A stretch of DNA of 64,000 bases from Pseudomonas sp. CHM02 (GCF_000612585.1 NZ_JFCA01000027.1:39754-103753); one strand, 5' to 3'; shown: positions 1-11,393, numbered from the stretch's first letter. Numbers and translations are program-made. Notes: generated by a model not told the origin, from the sequence alone.

Positions 1-412
1 CCGCCGCCGTGCCGAGCAGGATGTAGAGAAGGCTCACAAATTCGCATTGGAAAAATTCGCCAGTGACTTGCTGCCGATCATCGACAGCCTGGAGCGTGGT
101 CTCGAGTTGTCCAACCCGGACGACGAAAACATCCGCCCGATGCGCGAAGGGATCGAACTGACCCTGAAAATGTTCCAGGACACCCTGAAGCGTTATCAGT
201 TGGAAGCCATTGATCCAACCGGCGGCGAACCGTTCAACGCTGAGCATCACCAAGCCATGGCCATGCAGGAAAGCCATGACCTGGAGCCTAACAGCGTGTT
301 GAAAGTGTTCCAGAAGGGCTATCAGCTCAACGGTCGCCTGCTGCGCCCGGCGATGGTCGTGGTGAGCAAGGCGCCTGCACCGGTTTCGCCTTCTATTGAT
401 GAGCAGGCTTGA
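1..412 (+). CDS. grpE: Nucleotide exchange factor GrpE (5' end missing)
   Basis: Co-chaperone that releases ADP from DnaK. The frame is open from base 2 to the stop at 410-412, giving the last 136 residues; the family is usually about 185-200 residues, so roughly the first 50 lie outside the window. The visible part starts in the long N-terminal helix (RAEQDVEKAHKFALEKFA) and contains the beta-rich head that contacts DnaK (NAEHHQAMA, LLRPAMVVVSK). It lies 102 bases upstream of dnaK in the same direction, the usual heat-shock cluster order. An internal ATG at 47 exists but is not the true start. Identification is firm; only the truncation by the window edge is unusual. Confidence 0.95.
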   Translation, partial: RRRAEQDVEKAHKFALEKFASDLLPIIDSLERGLELSNPDDENIRPMREGIELTLKMFQDTLKRYQLEAIDPTGGEPFNAEHHQAMAMQESHDLEPNSVLKVFQKGYQLNGRLLRPAMVVVSKAPAPVSPSIDEQA

Positions 413-514
413 AATACGCCGTAAGGCCCCCATCTATAAGTCAAGCGTTTAAGTGCTACCGCAGTTAGCCACCACTGCTGCGGCATCCAAATTCAAGTTT
501 CGGGAGAGTAAATC

Positions 515-2431
515 ATGGGCAAAATTATCGGTATCGACCTGGGGACCACCAACTCCTGCGTCTCCGTCATGGAAAACGGCAAAGCCAAAGTTATCGAGAA
601 CGCCGAAGGCGCGCGTACCACGCCGTCGATCATTGCTTACGCAAATGATGGCGAGATCCTCGTCGGTCAGTCGGCCAAGCGCCAGGCTGTCACCAACCCG
701 CACAACACCCTGTACGCGGTAAAGCGTCTGATCGGTCGTAAGTTCGACGAAGAAGTCGTACAGAAAGACATCAAGATGGTGCCTTACAAAATCGCCAAGG
801 CTGACAACGGTGACGCCTGGGTCGAAGTAAATGGCAACAAGATGTCTGCGCCGCAGATCTCGGCTGAAGTCTTGAAAAAGATGAAGAAGACTGCCGAAGA
901 CTACCTCGGCGAAACAGTGACCGAAGCGGTGATCACCGTTCCGGCCTACTTCAACGACAGCCAGCGCCAGGCGACCAAAGACGCCGGTCGCATCGCGGGT
1001 CTGGACGTAAAACGTATCATCAACGAACCAACCGCAGCTGCCCTGGCTTACGGTATGGACAAGGCCAAGGGCGACCACACCGTGATCGTTTATGACCTGG
1101 GTGGCGGTACTTTCGACGTCTCGGTCATCGAGATCGCTGAAGTTGACGGCGAGCACCAGTTCGAAGTGTTGGCCACCAACGGTGACACCTTCCTGGGTGG
1201 TGAAGACTTTGACATCCGTCTGATCGACTACCTCGTTGACGAATTCAAGAAAGAAAGCGGCATGAACCTCAAGGGTGACCCGCTGGCCATGCAGCGTCTG
1301 AAAGAAGCTGCCGAGAAGGCCAAGATCGAACTGTCCTCGAGCATGTCGACCGACGTGAACCTGCCGTACATCACTGCAGACGCCACCGGTCCTAAGCACT
1401 TGAACGTGAAGATCTCTCGCGCCAAGTTGGAAGCACTGGTTGAAGACCTGGTTCAGCGCACCATCGAACCTTGCCGCATCGCCCTGAAAGACGCCGGTAT
1501 CGACGTGGGTTCCATCAACGACGTGATCCTGGTGGGCGGTCAGACCCGTATGCCACTGGTTCAGCAGAAAGTGACCGAGTTCTTCGGCAAGGAAGCACGT
1601 AAAGACGTGAACCCGGACGAAGCGGTTGCCATGGGTGCTGCCATCCAAGGCGCGGTATTGGCTGGTGATGTGAAAGACGTGTTGCTGCTGGACGTCAGCC
1701 CGCTGACCCTGGGTATCGAAACCATGGGCGGCGTGATGACTGCGCTGATCGAGAAAAACACCACGATTCCTACCAAGAAATCCCAAGTGTTCTCGACTGC
1801 CGACGACAACCAGGGCGCTGTGACCATTCACGTGCTGCAAGGTGAGCGTAAGCAAGCGGCTCAAAACAAGTCCCTGGGCAAGTTCGACCTGGCCGAGATT
1901 CCACCAGCACCACGTGGCGTGCCACAAATCGAAGTGACCTTCGACATCGACGCCAACGGCATCCTGCACGTCGGCGCGAAAGACAAGGCAACCGGTAAAG
2001 AGCAGAAGATCACCATCAAGGCCAACTCCGGTCTGTCTGATGAAGAAATTCAACAGATGATTCGTGATGCTGAAGCCAACGCTGATGCGGATGCCAAGTT
2101 TGCCGAGCTGGCTGGCGCCCGTAACCAGGGTGATGCACTGGTTCACTCGACCCGCAAAATGGTCGCTGATGCTGGCGATAAAGTGACTGCTGAAGAGAAG
2201 ACTGCTATCGAAGCTGCTGTAGTCGCCCTGGAAGCTGCCGTGAAAGGCGACGACAAGGCCGCTATCGAAGCCAAGATCGAAGAGTTGTCGAAAGTCTCTG
2301 CACCTGTTGCTCAGAAAATGTACGCCGAACAAGGTCAGCCAGCTGACGGTGCTGCGCAGCAGGCAGAGCCTGAAGCCAAGCACGACGACGTTGTCGATGC
2401 CGAGTTCGAAGAAGTCAAAGACCAGAAGTAA
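515..2431 (+). CDS. dnaK: Chaperone protein DnaK (Hsp70)
   Basis: ATP-driven Hsp70 chaperone that binds exposed hydrophobic segments and works with DnaJ and GrpE in the cytoplasm. The protein is 638 residues, the normal length. The phosphate-binding motif IDLGTTNS is at residues 7-14, the nucleotide-binding domain runs to about residue 385, the interdomain linker DVLLLDVSPLTLG follows, and the C-terminus ends EEVKDQK as in gamma-proteobacterial DnaK. The ATG at 515 follows a GGGAGAG ribosome site. Neighbours are grpE upstream and dnaJ downstream. No heat-shock promoter is evident in the 102 bases after grpE, so it is probably read together with grpE. A long reading frame on the opposite strand is a codon-bias shadow. 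Confidence 0.99.
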   Translation: MGKIIGIDLGTTNSCVSVMENGKAKVIENAEGARTTPSIIAYANDGEILVGQSAKRQAVTNPHNTLYAVKRLIGRKFDEEVVQKDIKMVPYKIAKADNGDAWVEVNGNKMSAPQISAEVLKKMKKTAEDYLGETVTEAVITVPAYFNDSQRQATKDAGRIAGLDVKRIINEPTAAALAYGMDKAKGDHTVIVYDLGGGTFDVSVIEIAEVDGEHQFEVLATNGDTFLGGEDFDIRLIDYLVDEFKKESGMNLKGDPLAMQRLKEAAEKAKIELSSSMSTDVNLPYITADATGPKHLNVKISRAKLEALVEDLVQRTIEPCRIALKDAGIDVGSINDVILVGGQTRMPLVQQKVTEFFGKEARKDVNPDEAVAMGAAIQGAVLAGDVKDVLLLDVSPLTLGIETMGGVMTALIEKNTTIPTKKSQVFSTADDNQGAVTIHVLQGERKQAAQNKSLGKFDLAEIPPAPRGVPQIEVTFDIDANGILHVGAKDKATGKEQKITIKANSGLSDEEIQQMIRDAEANADADAKFAELAGARNQGDALVHSTRKMVADAGDKVTAEEKTAIEAAVVALEAAVKGDDKAAIEAKIEELSKVSAPVAQKMYAEQGQPADGAAQQAEPEAKHDDVVDAEFEEVKDQK

Positions 2432-2447
2432 GTTGGTCGCCCGGTTG

Positions 2448-2502
2448 ACCGCTATCAAGCGGTGACTGGTAGGATGTCGCCGCGCGGGAGCTTGCTCCCG
2501 CG
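2448..2502 (+). repeat. Two stem-loops after dnaK, second is REP-like
   Basis: The 316-base gap between dnaK and dnaJ begins with a perfect 6-bp hairpin (ACCGCT/AGCGGT, 2448-2463), followed by a perfect 8-bp palindrome CGCGGGAG-CTTG-CTCCCGCG (2483-2502). The second resembles the short GIII-type REP sequences of P. fluorescens (GGGAGCTTGCTCCC core). Neither is followed by a T-run, so they are at best weak or processing-type terminators. They may set the lower amount of dnaJ relative to dnaK. Confidence 0.55.
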
Positions 2503-2652
2503 TTGGTGTGTCTGGGGTATGCGAATTTTTACAGCATGCGACAACGTTCGGATGCTGGCGGTGTGATCGGGAATGCTCCTGCTTTCCGAGCAATAAGTAC
2601 CGCATTTTGGCCGGGTCCCTGGCTGAAAGTAGTAATGACCAGGATCGTTGAA

Positions 2653-2681
2653 TTGACGTGAGTTGGGTCCGGGCCTGTATT
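2653..2681 (+). promoter_or_regulatory. Candidate sigma-70 promoter for dnaJ-dapB
   Basis: TTGACG at 2653-2658 and TGTATT at 2676-2681 are separated by 17 bases, a good sigma-70 match about 67 bases upstream of the dnaJ ATG. It would give dnaJ and dapB a promoter of their own in addition to read-through from dnaK. The call rests on sequence match only. Confidence 0.4.
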
Positions 2682-2747
2682 GGGGCTCAACGAGTTTGGC
2701 AGGGCTCAGGAGGGTCTGGCCGAACGTCCTTAAGAGTGCAAAGACTT

Positions 2748-3872
2748 ATGGCAAAGCGTGACTATTACGAAGTGTTGGGTGTGGAGCGCGGCTCCAGCGA
2801 GGCGGACCTGAAGAAGGCCTACCGTCGCCTGGCGATGAAGCATCACCCGGACCGTAATCCGGATAGCAAAGAATCCGAAGAAATGTTCAAAGAGGCCAAT
2901 GAGGCCTACGAATGCCTTTCTGATCCCAACAAGCGTGCGGCCTACGACCAGTATGGCCATGCCGGCGTCGACCCGAGCATGGGTGGCGGTGGTGCCGGTT
3001 TTGGTGGTCAAAATTTCTCCGATATTTTCGGTGACGTATTCAGCGACTTCTTCGGCGGTGGGCGTGGTGGTCAACGTGGCGGCGCTCAGCGTGGCAGCGA
3101 CTTGCGCTACACCCTGGAATTGAATCTGGAAGAAGCCGTGCGCGGCACCAGCGTCAATATCCGCGTGCCGACGCTGGTCAACTGCAAGCCGTGCGATGGC
3201 TCGGGCGCCAAGAAAGGCTCTTCGCCGATCACCTGCCCGACGTGCGGCGGTATTGGTCAGGTCCGCATGCAGCAGGGTTTCTTCTCGGTGCAGCAGACGT
3301 GCCCGCGTTGCCATGGCCAGGGCAAGATCATTTCCGACCCGTGCGACTCCTGCCACGGCGAAGGTCGCGTGGAAGAGTACAAGACCCTGTCGGTGAAAGT
3401 GCCGGCTGGCGTGGACACCGGTGACCGTATTCGCCTGTCGGGCGAAGGCGAGGCGGGTACCCAGGGTGGCCCTACGGGCGATTTGTACGTGGTGATCAAC
3501 GTGCGCGAGCACTCGATCTTCCAGCGCGACGGCAAGCACCTGTTCTGTGAAGTACCGATCAGCTTTGTTGATGCGGCGCTGGGTGGCGAGTTGGAGATCC
3601 CGACCCTTGATGGTCGCGTCAAACTCAAGATCCCTGAAGGCACGCAGACCGGCAAGCAGTTCCGTATCCGGGGCAAAGGCGTCGCGCCGGTGCGCGGTGG
3701 TGGCGCGGGCGACCTGATGTGTCGTGTGGCGGTGGAAACGCCGGTCAACCTGAATCGCCGTCAGCGCGAACTGCTGGAAGAGTTCCGCAGTTCGATGGAG
3801 GGTGATGACTCCCACTCGCCGAAAACCGCGGGCTTTTTCGATGGCGTGAAGCGCTTCTTCGGCGACCTGTAA
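2748..3872 (+). CDS. dnaJ: Chaperone protein DnaJ (Hsp40)
   Basis: J-domain co-chaperone that delivers substrates to DnaK and triggers its ATPase. I chose the ATG at 2748 (MAKRDYYEVLGV), giving 374 residues; the frame is open further upstream but that extension has no family resemblance. The HPD motif is at residues 33-35. A Gly/Phe-rich linker follows (GGGGAGFGGQNFSDIFGDVFSDFFGG), then four CxxCxGxG zinc-finger repeats (CKPCDGSG, CPTCGGIG, CPRCHGQG, CDSCHGEG) and the C-terminal substrate domains. The ribosome site is weak (only AGAG about 12 bases upstream). dapB follows after 10 bases, so the two are very probably co-transcribed. Confidence 0.98.
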   Translation: MAKRDYYEVLGVERGSSEADLKKAYRRLAMKHHPDRNPDSKESEEMFKEANEAYECLSDPNKRAAYDQYGHAGVDPSMGGGGAGFGGQNFSDIFGDVFSDFFGGGRGGQRGGAQRGSDLRYTLELNLEEAVRGTSVNIRVPTLVNCKPCDGSGAKKGSSPITCPTCGGIGQVRMQQGFFSVQQTCPRCHGQGKIISDPCDSCHGEGRVEEYKTLSVKVPAGVDTGDRIRLSGEGEAGTQGGPTGDLYVVINVREHSIFQRDGKHLFCEVPISFVDAALGGELEIPTLDGRVKLKIPEGTQTGKQFRIRGKGVAPVRGGGAGDLMCRVAVETPVNLNRRQRELLEEFRSSMEGDDSHSPKTAGFFDGVKRFFGDL

Positions 3873-3882
3873 GGAATTGAGT

Positions 3883-4689
3883 ATGCGACGTATAGCCGTA
3901 ATGGGCGCTGCCGGGCGCATGGGCAAGACGCTGGTCGAGGCGGTGCAGCAGCGCTCGCCGGCCTCTGGGCTGACCGCGGCGATCGTTCGTCCGGGCAGCA
4001 CGCTGATCGGTGCGGATGCCGGTGAGTTGGCCTCGTTGGGGCGTATCGGTGTGTCGTTGTCCGGCAACCTGGAGCAGGTGGCTGATGAGTTTGACGTGCT
4101 GATCGATTTCACGCTGCCGGACGTGATGCTGAAAAACCTGGCTTTCTGCCGCAAGGCGGGCAAGTCCATGGTGATCGGTACCACCGGTTTGACGGTTGAG
4201 CAGAAGCAGTTGCTGGCGGAGGCGGGCAAGGATATTCCTATCGTCTTCGCGGCCAACTTCAGTGTCGGTGTGAACCTGTCGCTCAAGCTGCTTGATCTGG
4301 CTGCGCGCGTGCTGGGGGATGAGGCGGATATCGAGATCATCGAGACCCATCACCGCCACAAGATCGACGCGCCGTCGGGCACTGCGCTGCGCATGGGTGA
4401 GGCGATTGCCGATGCGCTCGGTCGCGACTTGTCGAAAGTGGCGGTGTACGGTCGTGAAGGTCACACTGGTGCGCGTGCGCGTGACACCATTGGCTTTGCA
4501 ACCGTGCGCGGTGGCGATGTGGTGGGTGATCACACCGTGTTGTTCGCCACTGAGGGCGAGCGCCTGGAAATCACGCACAAAGCGTCCAGTCGCATGACGT
4601 TTGCCAAAGGCGCTGTACGTGCTGCGCTCTGGCTGGAAGGTCGCGAAGCGGGCCTTTATGACATGCGCGATGTGCTGGATCTGCACTAA
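3883..4689 (+). CDS. dapB: 4-hydroxy-tetrahydrodipicolinate reductase
   Basis: NAD(P)H-dependent reductase of the diaminopimelate/lysine pathway. The ATG at 3883 (MRRIAVMGAAGRMG) is preceded by AAGGA at 3871-3875 and is preferred over the in-frame TTG at 3877. The product is 268 residues, as expected. The dinucleotide-binding glycine motif GAAGRMG is at residues 8-14, and the catalytic signature ETHHRHKIDAPSGTA contains the paired His and the Lys. It is the last gene before a strong terminator (4701-4736), so the dnaJ-dapB unit ends here. The dapB-carA neighbourhood is conserved in Pseudomonas. Confidence 0.98.
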   Translation: MRRIAVMGAAGRMGKTLVEAVQQRSPASGLTAAIVRPGSTLIGADAGELASLGRIGVSLSGNLEQVADEFDVLIDFTLPDVMLKNLAFCRKAGKSMVIGTTGLTVEQKQLLAEAGKDIPIVFAANFSVGVNLSLKLLDLAARVLGDEADIEIIETHHRHKIDAPSGTALRMGEAIADALGRDLSKVAVYGREGHTGARARDTIGFATVRGGDVVGDHTVLFATEGERLEITHKASSRMTFAKGAVRAALWLEGREAGLYDMRDVLDLH

Positions 4690-4700
4690 TCAGTAGCTAA

Positions 4701-4736
4701 AACGGGGTCTCAAGCTTATGCTTAGGCCCCGTTTTT
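4701..4736 (+). terminator. Rho-independent terminator of dapB
   Basis: AACGGGGTCT...AGGCCCCGTT forms a long stem with an inner AAGC-TTAT-GCTT hairpin, one G-T pair and one bulged C, and runs straight into TTTT. It starts 12 bases after the dapB stop. Confidence 0.9.
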
Positions 4737-4745
4737 ACCCGCTAA

Positions 4746-4903
4746 GCGACGTCCTGTCGCATTCCCCTGCCTTTAAGGCTCATTAGCGGTGGACCAAAAA
4801 AGCCTTTTTCTGTAAGCTACAGCTTTAGTGTGTCCACTAAAAGCGCGCAGAATAATTCAGTGAAGAAGCGGGGTGACGTGTCCATACGTCACTCCGCTTT
4901 TTT
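4746..4903 (+). promoter_or_regulatory. carA leader with candidate attenuator
   Basis: After the dapB terminator comes a leader-like stretch. It holds an inverted repeat GCGACgtcctGTCGC (4746-4760); a possible 8-residue leader frame starting GTG at 4789 and stopping at 4813-4815; a 7-bp hairpin TTTAGTG-TGTC-CACTAAA (4824-4841); and a textbook intrinsic terminator, 12-bp stem GCGGGGTGACGT/ACGTCACTCCGC (4868-4879 with 4886-4897) followed by six T. The terminator ends 45 bases before the carA start, and dapB already has its own terminator, which argues for attenuation of carAB. GTGGAC (4789-4794) can pair with GTCCAC (4832-4837) as an alternative fold. An AATAAT at 4851-4856 could instead be a -10 box. 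Pyrimidine-dependent attenuation of carAB has been described in Pseudomonas; the mechanism here is inferred. Confidence 0.6.
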
Positions 4904-4948
4904 ACAACCTGCGATCGCCCTTTCAGGCTTTATTTACGGGAGGTCTTC

Positions 4949-6085
4949 TTGACTAAGCCAGCCATACTCGCCCTTGCTGATGGCAGCATTTTTCGCGGCG
5001 AAGCCATTGGAGCCGACGGTCAGACCGTTGGAGAGGTAGTGTTTAACACTGCCATGACCGGCTATCAGGAAATCCTTACCGATCCTTCCTACGCCCAACA
5101 GATCGTTACCCTGACCTATCCGCACATCGGCAACACCGGTACTACACCGGAAGATGTCGAGTCTGATCGTGTCTGGTCGGCCGGTCTGGTGATTCGTGAC
5201 CTGCCACTGGTTGCGAGCAACTGGCGTAACACGATGTCGCTGTCCGATTACCTGAAAGCCAACAACGTTGTGGCAATCGCCGGTATCGATACGCGCCGCC
5301 TGACACGCATCCTACGTGAGAAAGGCTCGCAGAACGGCTGCATCATGGTCGGTGACAATATTTCCGAAGAGGCGGCGATTGCCGCAGCGCAAGGCTTCCC
5401 TGGCCTGAAGGGCATGGACTTGGCGAAAGTCGTCAGCGTCAAAGAGAAATACGAGTGGCGCTCCACGGTCTGGGACCTGAAGACGGACAGCCACGCGACC
5501 ATCGATGCTGCCGAGTTGCCTTACCACGTGGTCGCCTACGACTACGGTGTGAAGTACAACATCCTGCGCATGCTGGTCGAGCGCGGTTGCCGCGTGACCG
5601 TGGTGCCGGCGCAAACCCCGGCCAGCGACGTGCTCGCCCTGCAACCGGACGGCGTGTTCCTGTCCAACGGCCCGGGTGACCCTGAGCCTTGCGACTACGC
5701 CATCCAGGCGATCAAGGACGTGCTGGAAACCGAGATCCCGGTATTCGGTATCTGCCTCGGTCACCAACTGCTGGCCCTGGCCTCGGGCGCCAAGACCCTG
5801 AAAATGGGGCACGGCCACCACGGTGCCAACCACCCTGTGCAAGACCTGGACACCGGCGTTGTGATGATCACCAGCCAGAACCACGGTTTTGCGGTAGATG
5901 AAGCCACCTTGCCGAGCAATGTGCGCGCCATTCACAAGTCGCTGTTCGACGGTTCCCTGCAGGGTATCGAGCGCACCGACAAGAGCGCGTTCAGCTTCCA
6001 GGGCCACCCTGAAGCCAGCCCGGGCCCGAACGACGTAGCGCCGCTGTTCGACCGTTTCATCAATGAGATGGCCAAGCGACGCTGA
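4949..6085 (+). CDS. carA: Carbamoyl-phosphate synthase small (glutaminase) subunit
   Basis: Hydrolyses glutamine and passes ammonia to CarB, for pyrimidine and arginine synthesis. Translation starts at a TTG (4949) with GGGAGG at 4939-4944; the first residues MTKPAILALADGSIFRG match the family start, and no ATG or GTG lies nearby. Length is 378 residues. The class-I amidotransferase domain has SNGPGDPEPCDYA, the nucleophile in FGICLGHQLL, and the His/Glu pair in GHPEASPGPNDV. The gene is preceded by a strong attenuator-like terminator and followed after 105 bases by carB. The TTG start will lower translation. Confidence 0.98.
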   Translation: MTKPAILALADGSIFRGEAIGADGQTVGEVVFNTAMTGYQEILTDPSYAQQIVTLTYPHIGNTGTTPEDVESDRVWSAGLVIRDLPLVASNWRNTMSLSDYLKANNVVAIAGIDTRRLTRILREKGSQNGCIMVGDNISEEAAIAAAQGFPGLKGMDLAKVVSVKEKYEWRSTVWDLKTDSHATIDAAELPYHVVAYDYGVKYNILRMLVERGCRVTVVPAQTPASDVLALQPDGVFLSNGPGDPEPCDYAIQAIKDVLETEIPVFGICLGHQLLALASGAKTLKMGHGHHGANHPVQDLDTGVVMITSQNHGFAVDEATLPSNVRAIHKSLFDGSLQGIERTDKSAFSFQGHPEASPGPNDVAPLFDRFINEMAKRR

Positions 6086-6087
6086 CT

Positions 6088-6133
6088 GAGCGGCCTGCGG
6101 GCGGCCCCGGATTTCGGTGGCCCCCGCAGGCTC
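6088..6133 (+). other. Large hairpin in the carA-carB gap
   Basis: GAGCGGCCTGCGGG pairs with CCCGCAGG.CTC across a short loop, immediately after the carA stop. There is no T-run, so it is more likely a processing or stability element than a terminator. The gap is only 105 bases and I see no credible reading frame in it. Confidence 0.5.
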
Positions 6134-6190
6134 TTCAAAGATTGTTCAAGACGGCTTGCCGACTGACCTGCGGATTTGAGTGACAAACCC

Positions 6191-9408
<3,218 letters not shown>

Positions 9409-9412
<4 letters not shown>

Positions 9413-9885
9413 CCAAATACCCAATGACCGTCCAGGGCTTCAAGGCCCTGGAAGAGGAGCACGCCCATCTGACCAAGGTCGTACGTCCAAAGCTGAGCCA
9501 GGACATCGGTACGGCCCGCGAACTGGGTGACCTGAAGGAAAACGCCGAATACCACGCTGCTCGCGAGCAGCAAGGTATGGTCGAGGCGCGGATCCGTGAC
9601 ATCGAAGGCCGCCTGCAGAACTCGGTGGTCATCGACGTGACGACCATTCCGAAGACCGGCAAGGTGATTTTCGGTACTACCGTGGAAATCGCCAACGTCG
9701 AGACTGACGAAAGTGTGGTCTACCACATCGTTGGCGAAGATGAGGCTGACTTCAAACTCGGCAAGATCTCTGTCGGTTCCCCGCTTGCTCGCGCCTTGAT
9801 TGCCAAGGAAGAGGGTGATGTGGTGGCTGTGAAGACGCCAGGTGGTGTGATCGAGTACGAGATCGTTGAAGTTCGTCACATCTGA
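9409..9885 (+). CDS. greA: Transcription elongation factor GreA
   Basis: Rescues backtracked RNA polymerase by stimulating transcript cleavage through the secondary channel. It has 158 residues, normal length. The N-terminal coiled coil includes the tip region GTARELGDLKENAEYHAAREQQ with the acidic residues that coordinate the catalytic metal; the C-terminal FKBP-like domain ends in GGVIEYEIVEVRHI. Its ATG overlaps the carB stop (ATGA), so expression is translationally coupled to carbamoyl-phosphate synthesis, a pairing conserved in Pseudomonas. A hairpin follows directly. Confidence 0.98.
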
Positions 9886-9890
9886 AAGGC

Positions 9891-9913
9891 GGCGCCCGCT
9901 TCAAGCGGGTGCC
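9891..9913 (+). other. Hairpin between greA and the next start codon
   Basis: GGCGCCCGC (9891-9899) pairs with GCGGGTGCC (9905-9913) with one mismatch, and the next gene's ATG begins at 9914. No T-run follows. It occupies the place where a ribosome site should be. Confidence 0.55.
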
Positions 9914-10318
9914 ATGCTTTGGCAGCTCTCCCAGATGCTCTGGGTAGGCGGCCTGTGGTTATTGCATATCGGTGTGCTACCGGCGCTGGGCCTGATTGGC
10001 CTGGCGCCGTTGCTGATCGATGAGATCGATGGATTGCTCAGTGCGTTGCTGGTCGGTTTTGCAGCGGCGTGCGTGACGCTCCAGGCGTTGGTGCTGGTCA
10101 AGGCCGAGGGCTTGGAGAGTTTGTGGCGGGATATTCGCGGCCAACTGCTGTTGATGGCGCTGTATGCGTGTGCAATGTATTGCATCGTGCATGTGTGGCT
10201 GCCGGAAGCGTTGCGCTGGCAGCTATTCAGCTATCTTGTGCTAGGGTTCTCCGGCCTGGTGCTGGTCATACAGCCTGCACCGGGATGGAGTGGCAGGGCG
10301 CGCGAAGCACGCCCGTGA
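9914..10318 (+). CDS. Small integral membrane protein of unknown function
   Basis: I do not recognise a precise function. The chosen ATG at 9914 gives 134 residues with about four hydrophobic spans (MLWQLSQMLWVGGLWLLHIGVLPALGLIGLAPLL near the N-terminus, LLSALLVGFAAACVTLQALVLV, LLLMALYACAMYCIVHVWL, LFSYLVLGFSGLVLVIQ) and a short basic tail, so it is probably an inner-membrane protein. A gene of this kind sits downstream of greA in other pseudomonads (PA4754 position). The frame is open upstream to a TTG at 9866 inside greA, but greA's 3' end fills that part. The start is uncertain because a hairpin abuts it and no Shine-Dalgarno site is seen. It converges on yhbY with a 9-base gap. Confidence 0.65.
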   Translation: MLWQLSQMLWVGGLWLLHIGVLPALGLIGLAPLLIDEIDGLLSALLVGFAAACVTLQALVLVKAEGLESLWRDIRGQLLLMALYACAMYCIVHVWLPEALRWQLFSYLVLGFSGLVLVIQPAPGWSGRAREARP

Positions 10319-10327
10319 CCCTTTTTA

Positions 10328-10636
10328 TTACTTGAAGCGGTGTACGTTCGACAGTTGCTTGTTGACGCTGAAGTTCTTGCGATACAGCAGCGCCATCTTG
10401 CCGATGACCTGGACCAGGTCCGCTTTGCCCACCTTGCACAGTTCTGCAATGGCGGCCAGGCGCGCTTCGCGGTCAAGGATGTTGACCTTGATCTTGATCA
10501 GTTCATGATCGTTCAGTGCACGTTCGAATTCGGCTAGCACACCTTCAGTCAAACCGTTATCTGCCACAATCAGAACTGGTTTCAGATGGTGGCCAATGGA
10601 TTTGTACTGTTTCTTCTGCTCTTGAGTGAGCGGCAT
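10328..10636 (-). CDS. yhbY: Ribosome assembly RNA-binding protein YhbY
   Basis: CRS1/YhbY (CRM) domain protein that binds pre-50S particles. The product is 102 residues, essentially all one domain: MPLTQEQKKQYKSIGHHLKPVLIVADNGLTEGVLAEFERAL, then the HELIKIKV strand and the characteristic QVIGKMALLYRKN ending. It is divergent from rlmE, another ribosome-assembly gene; the 106-base gap between them must hold both promoters. Confidence 0.93.
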   Translation of the reverse strand: MPLTQEQKKQYKSIGHHLKPVLIVADNGLTEGVLAEFERALNDHELIKIKVNILDREARLAAIAELCKVGKADLVQVIGKMALLYRKNFSVNKQLSNVHRFK

Positions 10637-10742
10637 AATCTGACCCCTGCGTCTGATCTTGTAAAAAGCGGCGGCCAGTTTACCCGAGCGAGTCCGGGAC
10701 CGCCCAGTTAATCACGACCCGTTTTATTTTTCGAGGTGGCCC

Positions 10743-11393
10743 GTGGCCCGTTCCAAAACCAGCCTTAAGTGGCTACAAGAACATTTCAACGATCCTTACG
10801 TCAAAAAGGCGCAAAAGGACGGCTACCGTTCCCGGGCCAGCTACAAACTGCTGGAGCTGCAGGACAAGGACAAATTGTTTCGCCCCGGCATGAGCGTGAT
10901 CGACCTGGGTGCCGCCCCGGGTGGCTGGTCCCAGGTGGCCAGTCGTCTGATTGGTGGGCAAGGCCGTTTGATCGCTTCCGACATCCTGGAGATGGACAGC
11001 ATCCCGGACGTGACCTTTGTGCACGGTGACTTTACCCAGGACGCTGTCCTGGCCGAGATCCTGGAAGCTGTAGGAAATTCGCAGGTGGACCTTGTGATTT
11101 CCGACATGGCCCCCAATATGAGTGGATTACCGGCTGTTGATATGCCGCGCGCCATGTTCCTGTGCGAATTGGCACTGGATCTGGCGGGTCGGGTATTGCG
11201 TCCGGGTGGCGATTTCCTGGTCAAGGTCTTCCAAGGGGAAGGTTTCGACGAGTACCACAAGAACATCCGCAAGCTGTTCGACAAGGTGCAGATGCGCAAG
11301 CCGGACTCTTCTCGTGACCGGTCTCGCGAGCAGTACCTGTTGGCGCGGGGGTTTCGCGGCATTGAAGGCGCCGCCAGTGATGAGCGTCTTTGA
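10743..11393 (+). CDS. rlmE: 23S rRNA 2'-O-methyltransferase RlmE (FtsJ/RrmJ)
   Basis: SAM-dependent enzyme that methylates U2552 of 23S rRNA in late 50S assembly. The start is GTG at 10743 with GAGG at 10733-10736 upstream; the N-terminus MARSKTSLKWLQEHFNDPYVKKAQKDGYRSRA is conserved. Length is 216 residues. The SAM motif DLGAAPGGWSQVA, the catalytic Asp in DLVISDMAPNMSG and the Lys in FLVKVFQGEGF are present. In most proteobacteria this gene precedes ftsH, as here (191 bases apart). Confidence 0.97.
   Translation: MARSKTSLKWLQEHFNDPYVKKAQKDGYRSRASYKLLELQDKDKLFRPGMSVIDLGAAPGGWSQVASRLIGGQGRLIASDILEMDSIPDVTFVHGDFTQDAVLAEILEAVGNSQVDLVISDMAPNMSGLPAVDMPRAMFLCELALDLAGRVLRPGGDFLVKVFQGEGFDEYHKNIRKLFDKVQMRKPDSSRDRSREQYLLARGFRGIEGAASDERL

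Noticed and set aside
449..2605. 718-codon open frame on the minus strand opposite dnaK
   Set aside because: It is the mirror of dnaK codon bias (high GC at third positions). It has no ribosome site and a composition unlike a real protein; dnaK is unambiguous.
2658..2747. Upstream extension of dnaJ
   Set aside because: The frame is open, but the extra 30 residues precede a conserved MAKRDYYEVLG start and overlap a likely promoter.
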